A DNA stretch of 64,000 bases, from the NCBI RefSeq assembly GCF_048571125.1, contig NZ_CP182343.1, forward strand, positions 2,356,001 to 2,420,000, given 5' to 3'. Origin of the DNA: Arcobacter siniprincipis. GTDB taxonomy: Bacteria; Campylobacterota; Campylobacteria; Campylobacterales; Arcobacteraceae. The notes under the pieces were generated by a model, which was not told the origin of the DNA, did no database searches, and worked only from the letters and a program-made list of their open reading frames with translations. Both the position numbers and the translations under genes were made by a program. Shown here piece by piece: positions 49,355-57,555 of this stretch. Position 1 is the first letter of the stretch; every line of letters starts with the position of its first letter.

Positions 49355-49945
49355 ATGGCAAGAGACAAATTAAAACGGAAATTAGAACTTGTACCAGTAT
49401 GCAAATACTTTGGTCCAAAAGATATTGAAGCAAAAGAAGACATAGTATTATTACACGAAGAATTAGAGGCTATACACTTAATGGACTCATTTTGTATGTA
49501 CCAAGAAGATGCAGCAAAAAAAATGAATGTATCAAGAGCAACCTTTGCAAGGATAGTTAAAAGTGCTAGAAAAAAAATCTCACTAGCATTAGTTACTGGA
49601 AGTAATATTAAAGTTCATGAAATAAATAATGAATTTCATTTAGCAGTTTGTTCTAATTCAAATACACAAATAGATTATGCAGATGAAAATGCACAATATA
49701 TTTGGATATATTTTATTAAAGATTATAAACTGAAATCTCAAAATTGCATAATAAATCCAGTCTATAACAATGAAGATGAGATAGCATGTAATTTACTCCC
49801 TGACCTTTTACATGACTATGGAGTAAACTACTTTTTAATTAAAGATATTGATTATGATTTAAAAATTTCACTTATTGCAAAAGGTGTTTATCCTATTTTA
49901 CAAGACTGTGTTGACGTAGATTCTATGATAGGTATTTTTCAATAG
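49355..49945 (+). CDS. DUF134 / NifB-NifX-like domain regulator
   Basis: This 196-residue protein has an N-terminal DUF134 region (about residues 1-95). It contains a helix-turn-helix like that of sigma-70 region 4 (MYQEDAAKKMNVSRATFARIVKSARKKI). The C-terminal part (about 105-196, starting EFHLAVCSNSN) resembles the dinitrogenase iron-molybdenum cofactor biosynthesis fold. It is probably a DNA-binding regulator sensing a metal-cluster ligand. It is a single gene with AAGG as ribosome binding site; the repeats upstream are candidate autoregulatory sites. The function of the family is not established. Confidence 0.75.
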   Translation: MARDKLKRKLELVPVCKYFGPKDIEAKEDIVLLHEELEAIHLMDSFCMYQEDAAKKMNVSRATFARIVKSARKKISLALVTGSNIKVHEINNEFHLAVCSNSNTQIDYADENAQYIWIYFIKDYKLKSQNCIINPVYNNEDEIACNLLPDLLHDYGVNYFLIKDIDYDLKISLIAKGVYPILQDCVDVDSMIGIFQ

Positions 49946-49947
49946 AA

Positions 49948-50802
49948 CTACTTTTTTAATTCAAATTTCAACTCTTCTAATCTTGCAATTCTATCCTCTG
50001 TTGTAGGATGAGTTCTAAATAGATTGCCGAATTTTATATCTCTTGTTGAAAATGGATTTACAATAAACATGTGAGCTGTCTCTTCCGTGGCATCTCGCAT
50101 CTGCCCTCTTTTTGCATAACTTTCAAGTTTTGATAAAGCACTTTGTAATCCAGCTGGATTATTTGTAAGTCTTGCAGATCCTTCATCTGCTAAAAATTCC
50201 CTACTTCTACTTACTGTCATTTGTATAATAGATGCAGCTATTGGTAAAACAATAGCCATTAAAAGCATAACAATGGGATGAACTCCTTGTCTATTGTTAT
50301 TTCCACCAAAGATAGATGAAAACTGCATAAAATTTGCAATCATAGCAATAGCTCCTGCAAATACTGCAGCAATAGTACCTATTAATATATCATAATGCCT
50401 TATATGAGATAATTCATGGGCAATAACTCCCTCTATCTCTTCATCATTTAACAAATCAACTAAACCTTGTGTAACAGCCACTGCTGAGTTTTCATAGTTT
50501 CTACCCGTTGCAAAAGCATTTGGTACATTATCCACTACCAAATACACTTTTGGCATAGGAAGATTTGCTTTATATGCAAGATTTTCAACTATTTTATAAA
50601 TATGATTTCTTCTATCTTCAATTAGAACTGCATTATAGTGATTTAACACTTGTTTATCAGAGTAATAGTATGCATAAAAATTCATTCCAGCAGCTATTAG
50701 AAATGCTATTAAGGCACCATTTGCTCCCCCAAATGAAAAACCAATAAAAACAAATAATACAGTTAACAGTGTCAAAAAAAAGATTGTCTTTACTTGTTCC
50801 AT
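49948..50802 (-). CDS. htpX: Membrane zinc metalloprotease HtpX
   Basis: This 284-residue M48 peptidase has two N-terminal membrane helices, the zinc motif HELSH (in GVIAHELSHIRHYD, about residues 130-134), further hydrophobic segments, and the third zinc-ligand region SREFLADEGSARL. It degrades misfolded membrane proteins. It converges with the DUF134 gene with 2 bp between them and diverges from the phosphatase gene. Confidence 0.95.
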   Translation of the reverse strand: MEQVKTIFFLTLLTVLFVFIGFSFGGANGALIAFLIAAGMNFYAYYYSDKQVLNHYNAVLIEDRRNHIYKIVENLAYKANLPMPKVYLVVDNVPNAFATGRNYENSAVAVTQGLVDLLNDEEIEGVIAHELSHIRHYDILIGTIAAVFAGAIAMIANFMQFSSIFGGNNNRQGVHPIVMLLMAIVLPIAASIIQMTVSRSREFLADEGSARLTNNPAGLQSALSKLESYAKRGQMRDATEETAHMFIVNPFSTRDIKFGNLFRTHPTTEDRIARLEELKFELKK

Positions 50803-50941
50803 ATTTTTCTCCTTGATAAATTATTAAGTGTATTCTATAACAATTTTTCAAATAAAAAATTTAAAAAATAAATTATTCATTTTATTTTCTTTCTAGGTAA
50901 ATTTACTTAAAATAATCTATTTATTAAAATTGGAAAAAGAA

Positions 50942-51418
50942 ATGAAAACACTATATATAATGAGACATGCACATAAAGATTTGCCTTTAGAAAATGAAGA
51001 TGATTATGATATTAAATTATCTAAAGATGGAGAAAAAGAAGCACAAATAATTGGCAAAAAACTAAAACAATTGGGTGTAAAGCTAGATTTAATAACAGCT
51101 AGCCCATCTGAGCGTACAAAACAAACAGCAGAAATAATCTCAGAAATTCTAAAATATGATAAAGCCATAATGTATAATGGTACTATTTACAATGCCTTTG
51201 TAAATGAGCTAGTAGAGATGTTATCTTATACTTATGATACAGCTGATAATTTACTATTGGTAGGTCATAACCCAGCCCTTACTGCACTTGGGATAACATT
51301 AGACGTTTATAGGGAGAAAATCAAACCAGCAGAAGTTTTAAAAGTAGAATTTGATACAAATTCTTGGTTAGATATAGGAAAAGAAAATGCAAGGTTTATC
51401 TGGATAGAAAAACCTTAA
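50942..51418 (+). CDS. SixA-like histidine phosphatase
   Basis: This 158-residue histidine phosphatase superfamily protein begins KTLYIMRHAHKD with the catalytic RHxH. It has SPSERTKQTAEI and ends the core with LLLVGHNPALTALG, supplying the second His. E. coli SixA dephosphorylates His-phosphotransfer proteins. I prefer the ATG at 50942, since a TTG four codons earlier adds residues before the conserved strand. The exact target is unknown. Confidence 0.85.
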   Translation: MKTLYIMRHAHKDLPLENEDDYDIKLSKDGEKEAQIIGKKLKQLGVKLDLITASPSERTKQTAEIISEILKYDKAIMYNGTIYNAFVNELVEMLSYTYDTADNLLLVGHNPALTALGITLDVYREKIKPAEVLKVEFDTNSWLDIGKENARFIWIEKP

Positions 51419-51422
51419 TAAA

Positions 51423-52661
51423 TCAAAACTCTAAAAGCTGACCAGCTAAGTTTCCACTTGAAAAAGACCACTGGAGGTTATACCCTCCACAAGGTCCATC
51501 TAAATCTACAACTTCACCACAAAAATAAAGACCTTTTATAATCTTACTTTGCATAGTTTTTGGATTTATCTCTTTTAAACTTACTCCACCTCGTGTTATC
51601 ATAGCTTGTTTAAATCCCACATGATCTATTATAGTCAAAGGAGTAGCAACAAGATATTTTATAAGTTTGTCTCTATTTTGTCCATTTATATCTTTAAACT
51701 TTTTACTTGTATCCACATCACACAAAATACAAAATTCATTTGCAACAGACAGGGGAACTAGTGAAGAAATATTTTCTAAAATAGTTGAATCAACATTAGC
51801 TTTAATCTCATTATTTATATGTGCCCTAACCTCTTCTTCATTTTTTCCTCTAATCATATTTATTAAAATAGGAACTTCTCCATATTTTTCCAAATAAGGA
51901 GTAATCTCCCTAGAAAAGTCTAAAACAACTGGACCTCTAATTCCTTTAGAAGTAAAAATCAAATCACCTACAGCTTTTAGTTTTTTTGCCTTTGGTAAAT
52001 CAATTCGAAGTTCAGCTTTTGCAATAGTATCAGCCTTACAAGAGGCTACCCATTTCTCTTTTGAAATAAGTGGTAACATTGCTGGATATAAATCAGTAAC
52101 CTTGTGACCTAACTTTTTTGCAAAAGTAAAACCATCACCATTTGCTCCAAGCATTGGATAACCCAATCCCCCAGTTGCAACAACAACATTAGGACTTAAA
52201 AACTTCTCAACTAAAGTCTCAACACCAACAATAGTTTCATCTTCATATAATAAAGTCTCAGCCTTTGTATTACACTTAACTTCCACACCTACACGAATGA
52301 GTTCATCTTCCAAAGCTTTTATAATAGTTGAAGAACTATGAGTGATAGGGAAAACCCTAAAACCATCGGGAATATGAGTCTCAACCCCAATCTCTTTAAA
52401 AAAATTCATCAAATCTTTATAATCAAAGGAATTAATAGCCTCCACCATAAAACGACCATTACGACCAAAAGAGTTCATAAAATCAATATTATCAAGAGTA
52501 TTTGTAAGATTACAACGACCACCACCCGTAGCTTTTAGTTTAGGCCCTAGCTTTTCTTGCTGTTCAAGTAATAACACGCTCTTACCAGTTCTAGCAGCTT
52601 TTATACCAGCAATCATCCCAGCAGCACCAGAACCTATTACTATCAAATCATAAGTTTTCAT
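51423..52661 (-). CDS. NAD(P)/FAD-dependent oxidoreductase, HI0933/YhiN (BaiN) family
   Basis: This 412-residue flavoprotein has the dinucleotide-binding LIVIGSGAAGMIAGIKAARTG at the N-terminus in pattern, then GPKLKATGGGRCNLTN, VATGGLGYPMLG and C-terminal GLYFCGEVVDLDGPCGGYNLQ. Members are conserved in many bacteria and are related to BaiN, but the substrate is unknown. It stands alone, convergent with the phosphatase gene. Confidence 0.88.
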   Translation of the reverse strand: MKTYDLIVIGSGAAGMIAGIKAARTGKSVLLLEQQEKLGPKLKATGGGRCNLTNTLDNIDFMNSFGRNGRFMVEAINSFDYKDLMNFFKEIGVETHIPDGFRVFPITHSSSTIIKALEDELIRVGVEVKCNTKAETLLYEDETIVGVETLVEKFLSPNVVVATGGLGYPMLGANGDGFTFAKKLGHKVTDLYPAMLPLISKEKWVASCKADTIAKAELRIDLPKAKKLKAVGDLIFTSKGIRGPVVLDFSREITPYLEKYGEVPILINMIRGKNEEEVRAHINNEIKANVDSTILENISSLVPLSVANEFCILCDVDTSKKFKDINGQNRDKLIKYLVATPLTIIDHVGFKQAMITRGGVSLKEINPKTMQSKIIKGLYFCGEVVDLDGPCGGYNLQWSFSSGNLAGQLLEF

Positions 52662-52699
52662 TTATTTCCTATCATTTCTTTTACACAAAAATAGCCATA

Positions 52700-52820
52700 G
52701 AGGTATAGATTTTTAGTGCAATTCAAGGCAGAGTAATTTTTTTACGATTGAGCGTACAACTAGTACGTGATTGAGTAAAAAAATTACTCTAACGCAGAAG
52801 TGTGCAAAAAGCTATGCCTC
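52700..52820. repeat. REP-like palindromic element, about 121 bp
   Basis: Perfect 16-bp arms AGAGTAATTTTTTTAC (52730-52745) and GTAAAAAAATTACTCT (52775-52790) flank an inner GAGCGTAC-N5-GTACGTGA. Outside them an imperfect inverted repeat continues to GAGGTATAG (52700) and CTATGCCTC (52820). The element fills nearly all of the gap between the flavoprotein gene and the mnmE stop codon, whose first two plus-strand bases it shares. It looks like a dispersed intergenic repeat and may also end mnmE transcription. Confidence 0.75.
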
Positions 52821-54162
52821 ACTTACCTAAGCAGAAAGCTCCAAACATCACATCCAACATCTGGTCATTCTCATATGGTCTTGTTATTAATGAAATATTC
52901 TCTATAGCTTCATGTATATTGTGAGCAAAAAATTCTAATTCACCAGTCATTAATGGAGTTTTTGCTTCTTGTACATGGTATAAAGTTTGCTCTACTGCAT
53001 CTACTTGTCTTTTTGAGATCAAAGTCATATTATCATCATGGGAATTGTTATCTAAAATTGTTTCTATTTTTTTTACTAATATACTAATACTGTTTTTTGT
53101 ACTTAATTCTATGTATTCATTTTTTAATTGTGTTTTATCAAATTTTGATTCTAAGTCAATTTTATTTAATACTACTATTTTTTCTTTATTTTCTATCTCA
53201 TCTAAAATATTTAAAATCTTTTTATCTTCATTATCACAGACTTTTGAATTATCAAATAGTGAGATAATAATATCAGCTTCATTTACAGCACTTAAAGACT
53301 TTTCTATTCCAATTCTCTCAATAGTATCACTAGCTTCTCTAATACCTGCTGTATCAACTATTTTTATAATATGCGTACCAATTTTAACAGACTCTTCTAT
53401 AGTATCTCTTGTGGTTCCTGCAATATCACTAATAATCGCCCTATCAAAATTTAAAAGTTTATTTAAAAGTGAAGATTTCCCAACATTTGGTTTTCCTATA
53501 ATTGCTACTTTGAAACCTTCGATTAGACCTTCTCTTCTTTTACTTGATTCTAACGTTTCAGATAATTTAACTACTATTTTTTCTATTTTCTTTTCTATTT
53601 GCTCAAAAATATCAGCTGGCAAATCATCTTCAGCATAATCAATACTAACTTCAGTGTAAGCTAACATAAAAAGTAGATCTTCTCTAATATCATTTACGAA
53701 ATTAGTTAGTTCACCTTTTAGTTGTCGTGCTAATAATTTAACAGCATCTTCACTTCTAGCTTCTATAAGTTTTGCTATTGCTTCTGCTTTTGAAAGGTCA
53801 ATTTTATTATTTAAAAAAGCTCTTTTTGAAAATTCACCTGGATTTGCTAATCTTGCACCTAATTTTATAAGTTCATTTAAAATTATGTTTGAAATAGCGA
53901 TTCCACCATGACATTGAAACTCGACAATATCTTCACCTGTAAAAGAGTTTGGATTTTTAAAATAAATTAAAAGTGCTTCATCTATAATTTCATCTTCACT
54001 ATTGTATATACTAGATAGGGTTGCTAATCTTGGATTTAAATTAGTTCTTTTTGAAAGAGTTAAGGCAAGTGGCAACGCATCTTTACCACTTAATCTTATA
54101 ATTGAGATTGAGCCAATTCCATTGGCTGTTGCAATTGCTGCAATTGTATCAAATGAGTCCAT
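52819..54162 (-). CDS. mnmE: tRNA-modifying GTPase MnmE
   Basis: This 447-residue enzyme, with MnmG, modifies the wobble uridine of tRNAs. It starts DTIAAIATANGIGSISIIRLSG, has a G domain (GKPNVGKSSLLN, DTAGIREASD) within a helical region, and ends with the conserved CLGK. It is the last gene of the rpmH-rnpA-yidD-yidC-jag-mnmE string. Confidence 0.96.
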   Translation of the reverse strand: MDSFDTIAAIATANGIGSISIIRLSGKDALPLALTLSKRTNLNPRLATLSSIYNSEDEIIDEALLIYFKNPNSFTGEDIVEFQCHGGIAISNIILNELIKLGARLANPGEFSKRAFLNNKIDLSKAEAIAKLIEARSEDAVKLLARQLKGELTNFVNDIREDLLFMLAYTEVSIDYAEDDLPADIFEQIEKKIEKIVVKLSETLESSKRREGLIEGFKVAIIGKPNVGKSSLLNKLLNFDRAIISDIAGTTRDTIEESVKIGTHIIKIVDTAGIREASDTIERIGIEKSLSAVNEADIIISLFDNSKVCDNEDKKILNILDEIENKEKIVVLNKIDLESKFDKTQLKNEYIELSTKNSISILVKKIETILDNNSHDDNMTLISKRQVDAVEQTLYHVQEAKTPLMTGELEFFAHNIHEAIENISLITRPYENDQMLDVMFGAFCLGK

Positions 54163-54165
54163 TAT

Positions 54166-55026
54166 TTATTGATTACTTCTATACTCATTTACTAATACAT
54201 ATTTGTCACCTCTTACATTTGTTTTAACCGCAACATATTTATTAGGGAACTCTTCTCTTAATCTTTTAAGAGCAATATGTACTAAAATACCATCTAATGG
54301 TTTAGTTTTATATGTACCAGTTTCTTTTATAGTTTCAATAACGGGAGATAGATAATTATAAATTGCTTCTTCTTGATTCTTCAAAAATTCTGCAACTTCA
54401 AGTCTTAACATTAAACCATATTTTTCATTTATCCAATTAAATAAAATATAAGATAAGGCTTTATATCTATAACCTTCTTTACCTATTAATAAAGCTGAAT
54501 CTTTTCCATTAAATTCGATGTATAAAGTTTCTTCATCATAAAAATCAACTTCAATTTCATCTATTTCATAACAAGTATTTTGAAATAAAGTATTCACATC
54601 TTTTTTAACTTCTAAGATAATTTCTTCTTTATCTTTTTTTATAACTATTTTAGATATCTCATCTTTTTGATTAACTTCTGTATAAAAGTTATTAAATATC
54701 TGTTCTTTACCTTCTACATTAGGAACTTTAGAAGTTGGGATTCTTTCTGTTTTTATTTCATTTGTATTGCTATTAGCAATTTTTTCTGATAAATCTTCAA
54801 TATTTATATTATTTTTTCTATATTTTGTTTCTTTATATTTTCTATTGTCTTTTTTTTGTTTTCTTTTTAACTGAGCTGTTATAATTGCAGTTTTTTTCCC
54901 AATGCCAAGAAAACCTTTACTTGGCTGTTGGGTTATTACTATTTCTAAATCTATTATGGAACAATTAAATTCATTTGATGCTATTTCATATACTTCTTCT
55001 AATGTTTTTGCTTCAAATTTTTTCAT
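54166..55026 (-). CDS. jag: Jag/KhpB RNA-binding protein
   Basis: This 286-residue protein has an N-terminal Jag_N domain (residues 1-50, AKTLEEVYEIASNEFNCS), a variable linker rich in Lys and Asn, a KH domain (ALLIGKEGYRYKALSYIL) and a C-terminal R3H domain (IHIALKRLREEFPNKY-type end). It follows yidC by 9 bp, the usual arrangement. It probably binds RNA or ribosome-associated transcripts. Confidence 0.9.
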   Translation of the reverse strand: MKKFEAKTLEEVYEIASNEFNCSIIDLEIVITQQPSKGFLGIGKKTAIITAQLKRKQKKDNRKYKETKYRKNNINIEDLSEKIANSNTNEIKTERIPTSKVPNVEGKEQIFNNFYTEVNQKDEISKIVIKKDKEEIILEVKKDVNTLFQNTCYEIDEIEVDFYDEETLYIEFNGKDSALLIGKEGYRYKALSYILFNWINEKYGLMLRLEVAEFLKNQEEAIYNYLSPVIETIKETGTYKTKPLDGILVHIALKRLREEFPNKYVAVKTNVRGDKYVLVNEYRSNQ

Positions 55027-55035
55027 ATTTATTTC

Positions 55036-56682
55036 CTATTTTTTAGATGCTTTTTTCTCTTCTATTTCAACTAACTTCTTTTTTTCAAACATTTTATTAA
55101 TAAAGAATTGTTGACAAATTGTAAATAAGTTATTTATAAACCAATAAAGTGTTAACCCTGCTGGGAACCACAAGAAGAAGAATGTAAATACTACTGGTAA
55201 AAATTGGAAAATTTTCTTTTGTGTCTCATCTTGCATTGTATTTGGAGTAAGTTTTTGTTGTATAAACATTGAAATACCCATTAAAATTGGTAACACATAA
55301 TATGGATCCATTAAAGCTAAATCGTGAATCCAAAGAATCCATGGAGAACCTTTTAACTCAATTGCATTTAAAATAACTCTATAAAGAGCAAAAAACACTG
55401 GAATTTGTAGAATCAAAGGTAAACATCCACCCATTGGATTTGCACCATGTTTTTTATATAATTCCATCATATGAGCTGATTGTTTTTGCTTATCACCCTT
55501 ATATTTCTCTTGAAGTTCTTTAATCTTTGGAGCTAAATCTTTTAGCTTCTGCATTGACATCATACCTTTGTATGATAAAGGGAAAAGAATAAGTTTGATT
55601 ATAATTGTAGCAAATACAATTGTCCAACCCCAGTTACCCACATAACTTTGAAGAAATTGTAAAAATAAAAACATAGGGTTTGCGATAAATGTAAACCAAC
55701 CATATTCAATAACACCTGTTAATTGAGGATTTAAAGCTTTAAGTGCTTTATGCTCTTTTGGTCCGATATATCCACTAAAATCAACAGAAGCATTTTCAGA
55801 GTGAACAAAACCTTGTGGATTTGAATCTTTGTCTGGCATAAGAGAAACTTGCATTGTTTTTTTGAAATTATATACAACAGTAGTATAATATCTATCAAAG
55901 AAACTTAGAAATTTAACTGCTTGATAAGTTTTAGTTTTATCATTTTTACCATCAACTGTTACATCTAAAGTATTGTCAGCTAACTTTACAATTGCACCAT
56001 GATCAGCATACATATCAGCTAATACATTTGGTCTATAACCTGGAGTAATAAAAAATTGTTTGTTATTAGTAGCTTTTACATCTAAATCATAATGACCATC
56101 AGTGTAAATAGTTAATATTTTAGTTAAAACTGTCTCTTTTAATGTTTGAGTAATAATAAGTTTTTGTGTTTGTTTTGTAGCATCAATAACTGGTGAGTTA
56201 ACAGTAACTTCTACATTAAAAGCTTCATTATTAATATTTTTATCTGCAAATCTTACTTCTAAAGGTCTTAATTGATTTGGTTCAAAAAGTTTTATATGAG
56301 AATTATCTTCATTTATATATTGTCTCTCTAAAAGAGTAACTTGAGCGATTCTACCTAATTTATCAATTTGAATGATATTTTTATCAGTAGTAATAGTTGA
56401 AACTATATCATTTGTTGCAATTGTTTTTGATGATATAGCATCAGCAACATTTGAAGGTGTTGACATGTTGGAAACTGGAGCAGATGCAGGATTTGTGCTG
56501 TCTTGTGCCACTTGTGGAGCATTATTTGCGTTTACTACTTTCTCTTGTGCTATTTTAGCAGCTTGTGCCTCTTTTTGAGGCTTTAAAACCAAAAACTCAT
56601 AAGCAACAAAAAATACAAAAACAATTAATGTCATGATTAACATTCGCTTTTGCATACCCTGATTATTATTTAAATTATTCAT
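55036..56682 (-). CDS. yidC: Membrane protein insertase YidC
   Basis: This 548-residue insertase has an N-terminal membrane helix (residues 12-31), a large periplasmic beta-domain (about 35-320) and the conserved five-helix core with WGWTIVFATIIIKLILFPL and GANPMGGCLPLILQIPVFFALYR. A Lys-rich tail follows. It inserts proteins alone or with SecYEG. It overlaps yidD by 8 bp. Confidence 0.96.
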   Translation of the reverse strand: MNNLNNNQGMQKRMLIMTLIVFVFFVAYEFLVLKPQKEAQAAKIAQEKVVNANNAPQVAQDSTNPASAPVSNMSTPSNVADAISSKTIATNDIVSTITTDKNIIQIDKLGRIAQVTLLERQYINEDNSHIKLFEPNQLRPLEVRFADKNINNEAFNVEVTVNSPVIDATKQTQKLIITQTLKETVLTKILTIYTDGHYDLDVKATNNKQFFITPGYRPNVLADMYADHGAIVKLADNTLDVTVDGKNDKTKTYQAVKFLSFFDRYYTTVVYNFKKTMQVSLMPDKDSNPQGFVHSENASVDFSGYIGPKEHKALKALNPQLTGVIEYGWFTFIANPMFLFLQFLQSYVGNWGWTIVFATIIIKLILFPLSYKGMMSMQKLKDLAPKIKELQEKYKGDKQKQSAHMMELYKKHGANPMGGCLPLILQIPVFFALYRVILNAIELKGSPWILWIHDLALMDPYYVLPILMGISMFIQQKLTPNTMQDETQKKIFQFLPVVFTFFFLWFPAGLTLYWFINNLFTICQQFFINKMFEKKKLVEIEEKKASKK

Positions 56683-57007
56683 TATTCTTATTTCTCTCCC
56701 AATTCTTTACTACAAAGTATTTATTATCTTCAGTTGGTACAAACCAATATATTACTTTGATTTTTTTATGTATGATACTTTTATTCGGGATTTTATTGAC
56801 TATTGGATAATCAATTCCACCTCTAAAAAGTTGGTTACATTTTAATATCCGTGTTATTGTAAAATAAATAGCCTTAAAAAAAGAGTTATTTTCCATTTGC
56901 CATACTCCATATTCGGAACAAGTTGGATAAAATCTACAACTTGGAGAGGTATAACGAGAAATAAATTTTTGATAAAACTTAATTAGATATTTAAATATAA
57001 AGTTCAT
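56675..57007 (-). CDS. yidD: Membrane insertion efficiency factor YidD
   Basis: This 110-residue protein has the signature FISRYTSPSCRFYPTCSEYG (about residues 15-34) and RILKCNQLFRGGIDYP. It is thought to assist YidC. Its ATG overlaps the rnpA stop in the sequence ATGA, so it should be translated by coupling to rnpA. Confidence 0.94.
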   Translation of the reverse strand: MNFIFKYLIKFYQKFISRYTSPSCRFYPTCSEYGVWQMENNSFFKAIYFTITRILKCNQLFRGGIDYPIVNKIPNKSIIHKKIKVIYWFVPTEDNKYFVVKNWERNKNNE

Positions 57008-57339
57008 TTGTATAAATTTAGTCGTTTAAATGCAAAATTAAAATCTTTTTGTAACTCAGTATGTGATTTATTAAATAATTCATCTTTTGCTACAAAAACA
57101 TATTTACCAGTAATAATTTTATTTTCATTTTCTAAAACTATAGCTCGTAATCTTCTTCTTGCTTTATTTCTAAAAACAGCATTTCCTACTTTTTTAGAAG
57201 TAACAAAACCTATTTCTAACTTTTCACTAGACCTAAAAAAAGCGACAAAAGATGGCGTGTGCCATTTTTTGCCGCTTTGATAGATTTGTCTAAAATCTCT
57301 TGAGCTATTTAGTCTGTATTCTTTGCTTAAACAGCTAAT
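57004..57339 (-). CDS. rnpA: Ribonuclease P protein component, non-canonical ATT start
   Basis: The minus strand encodes a 111-residue protein. It contains EYRLNSSRDFRQIYQSGKKW, FVTSKKVGNAVFRNKARRRL (the RNR signature) and DFNFAFKRLNLYK at the end, clearly RnpA. The whole frame from the preceding TAG to the TGA contains no ATG, GTG or TTG. The first plausible initiator is ATT at 57339, with AAAGG nine bases before it inside the end of rpmH, giving (M)SCLSKEYRL. It overlaps rpmH by 13 bp and yidD by 3 bp. The protein partners the RNase P RNA in tRNA 5' processing. Confidence 0.88.
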   Translation of the reverse strand: MSCLSKEYRLNSSRDFRQIYQSGKKWHTPSFVAFFRSSEKLEIGFVTSKKVGNAVFRNKARRRLRAIVLENENKIITGKYVFVAKDELFNKSHTELQKDFNFAFKRLNLYK

Positions 57340-57461
57340 CTTTTTCTACCTTTTGCTCTTCTTCTTGCAATAACTTTTCTACCATTTTTTGTAGACATTC
57401 TTACTCTAAAACCGTGAGTTCTCTTTTTTGGCGTGTTATGCGGTTGGTATGTTCTTTTCAT
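57327..57461 (-). CDS. rpmH: 50S ribosomal protein L34
   Basis: This 44-residue protein begins MKRTYQPHNTPKKRTHGF and ends RRRAKGRKRLAV, the standard L34. It leads the rpmH-rnpA-yidD-yidC-jag-mnmE operon, and its 3' end overlaps the rnpA reading frame. Confidence 0.96.
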   Translation of the reverse strand: MKRTYQPHNTPKKRTHGFRVRMSTKNGRKVIARRRAKGRKRLAV

Positions 57462-57555
57462 AGTGTCATTCCCTTTTTAAAATTCAAGTTGCGGATTATA
57501 GTTAAAGTTAACTTAAAATTTCTTTATATTAAGCTAAGTTAAAACTTTCTGAAAA

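Noticed and set aside
57008..57280. 90-codon plus-strand frame between yidD and rpmH
   Set aside because: It is antisense to rnpA, whose conserved protein sequence is plain on the minus strand.
57327..57555. Possible replication origin next to rpmH
   Set aside because: In many bacteria rpmH lies near dnaA and oriC, but there is no dnaA gene or cluster of DnaA boxes here.
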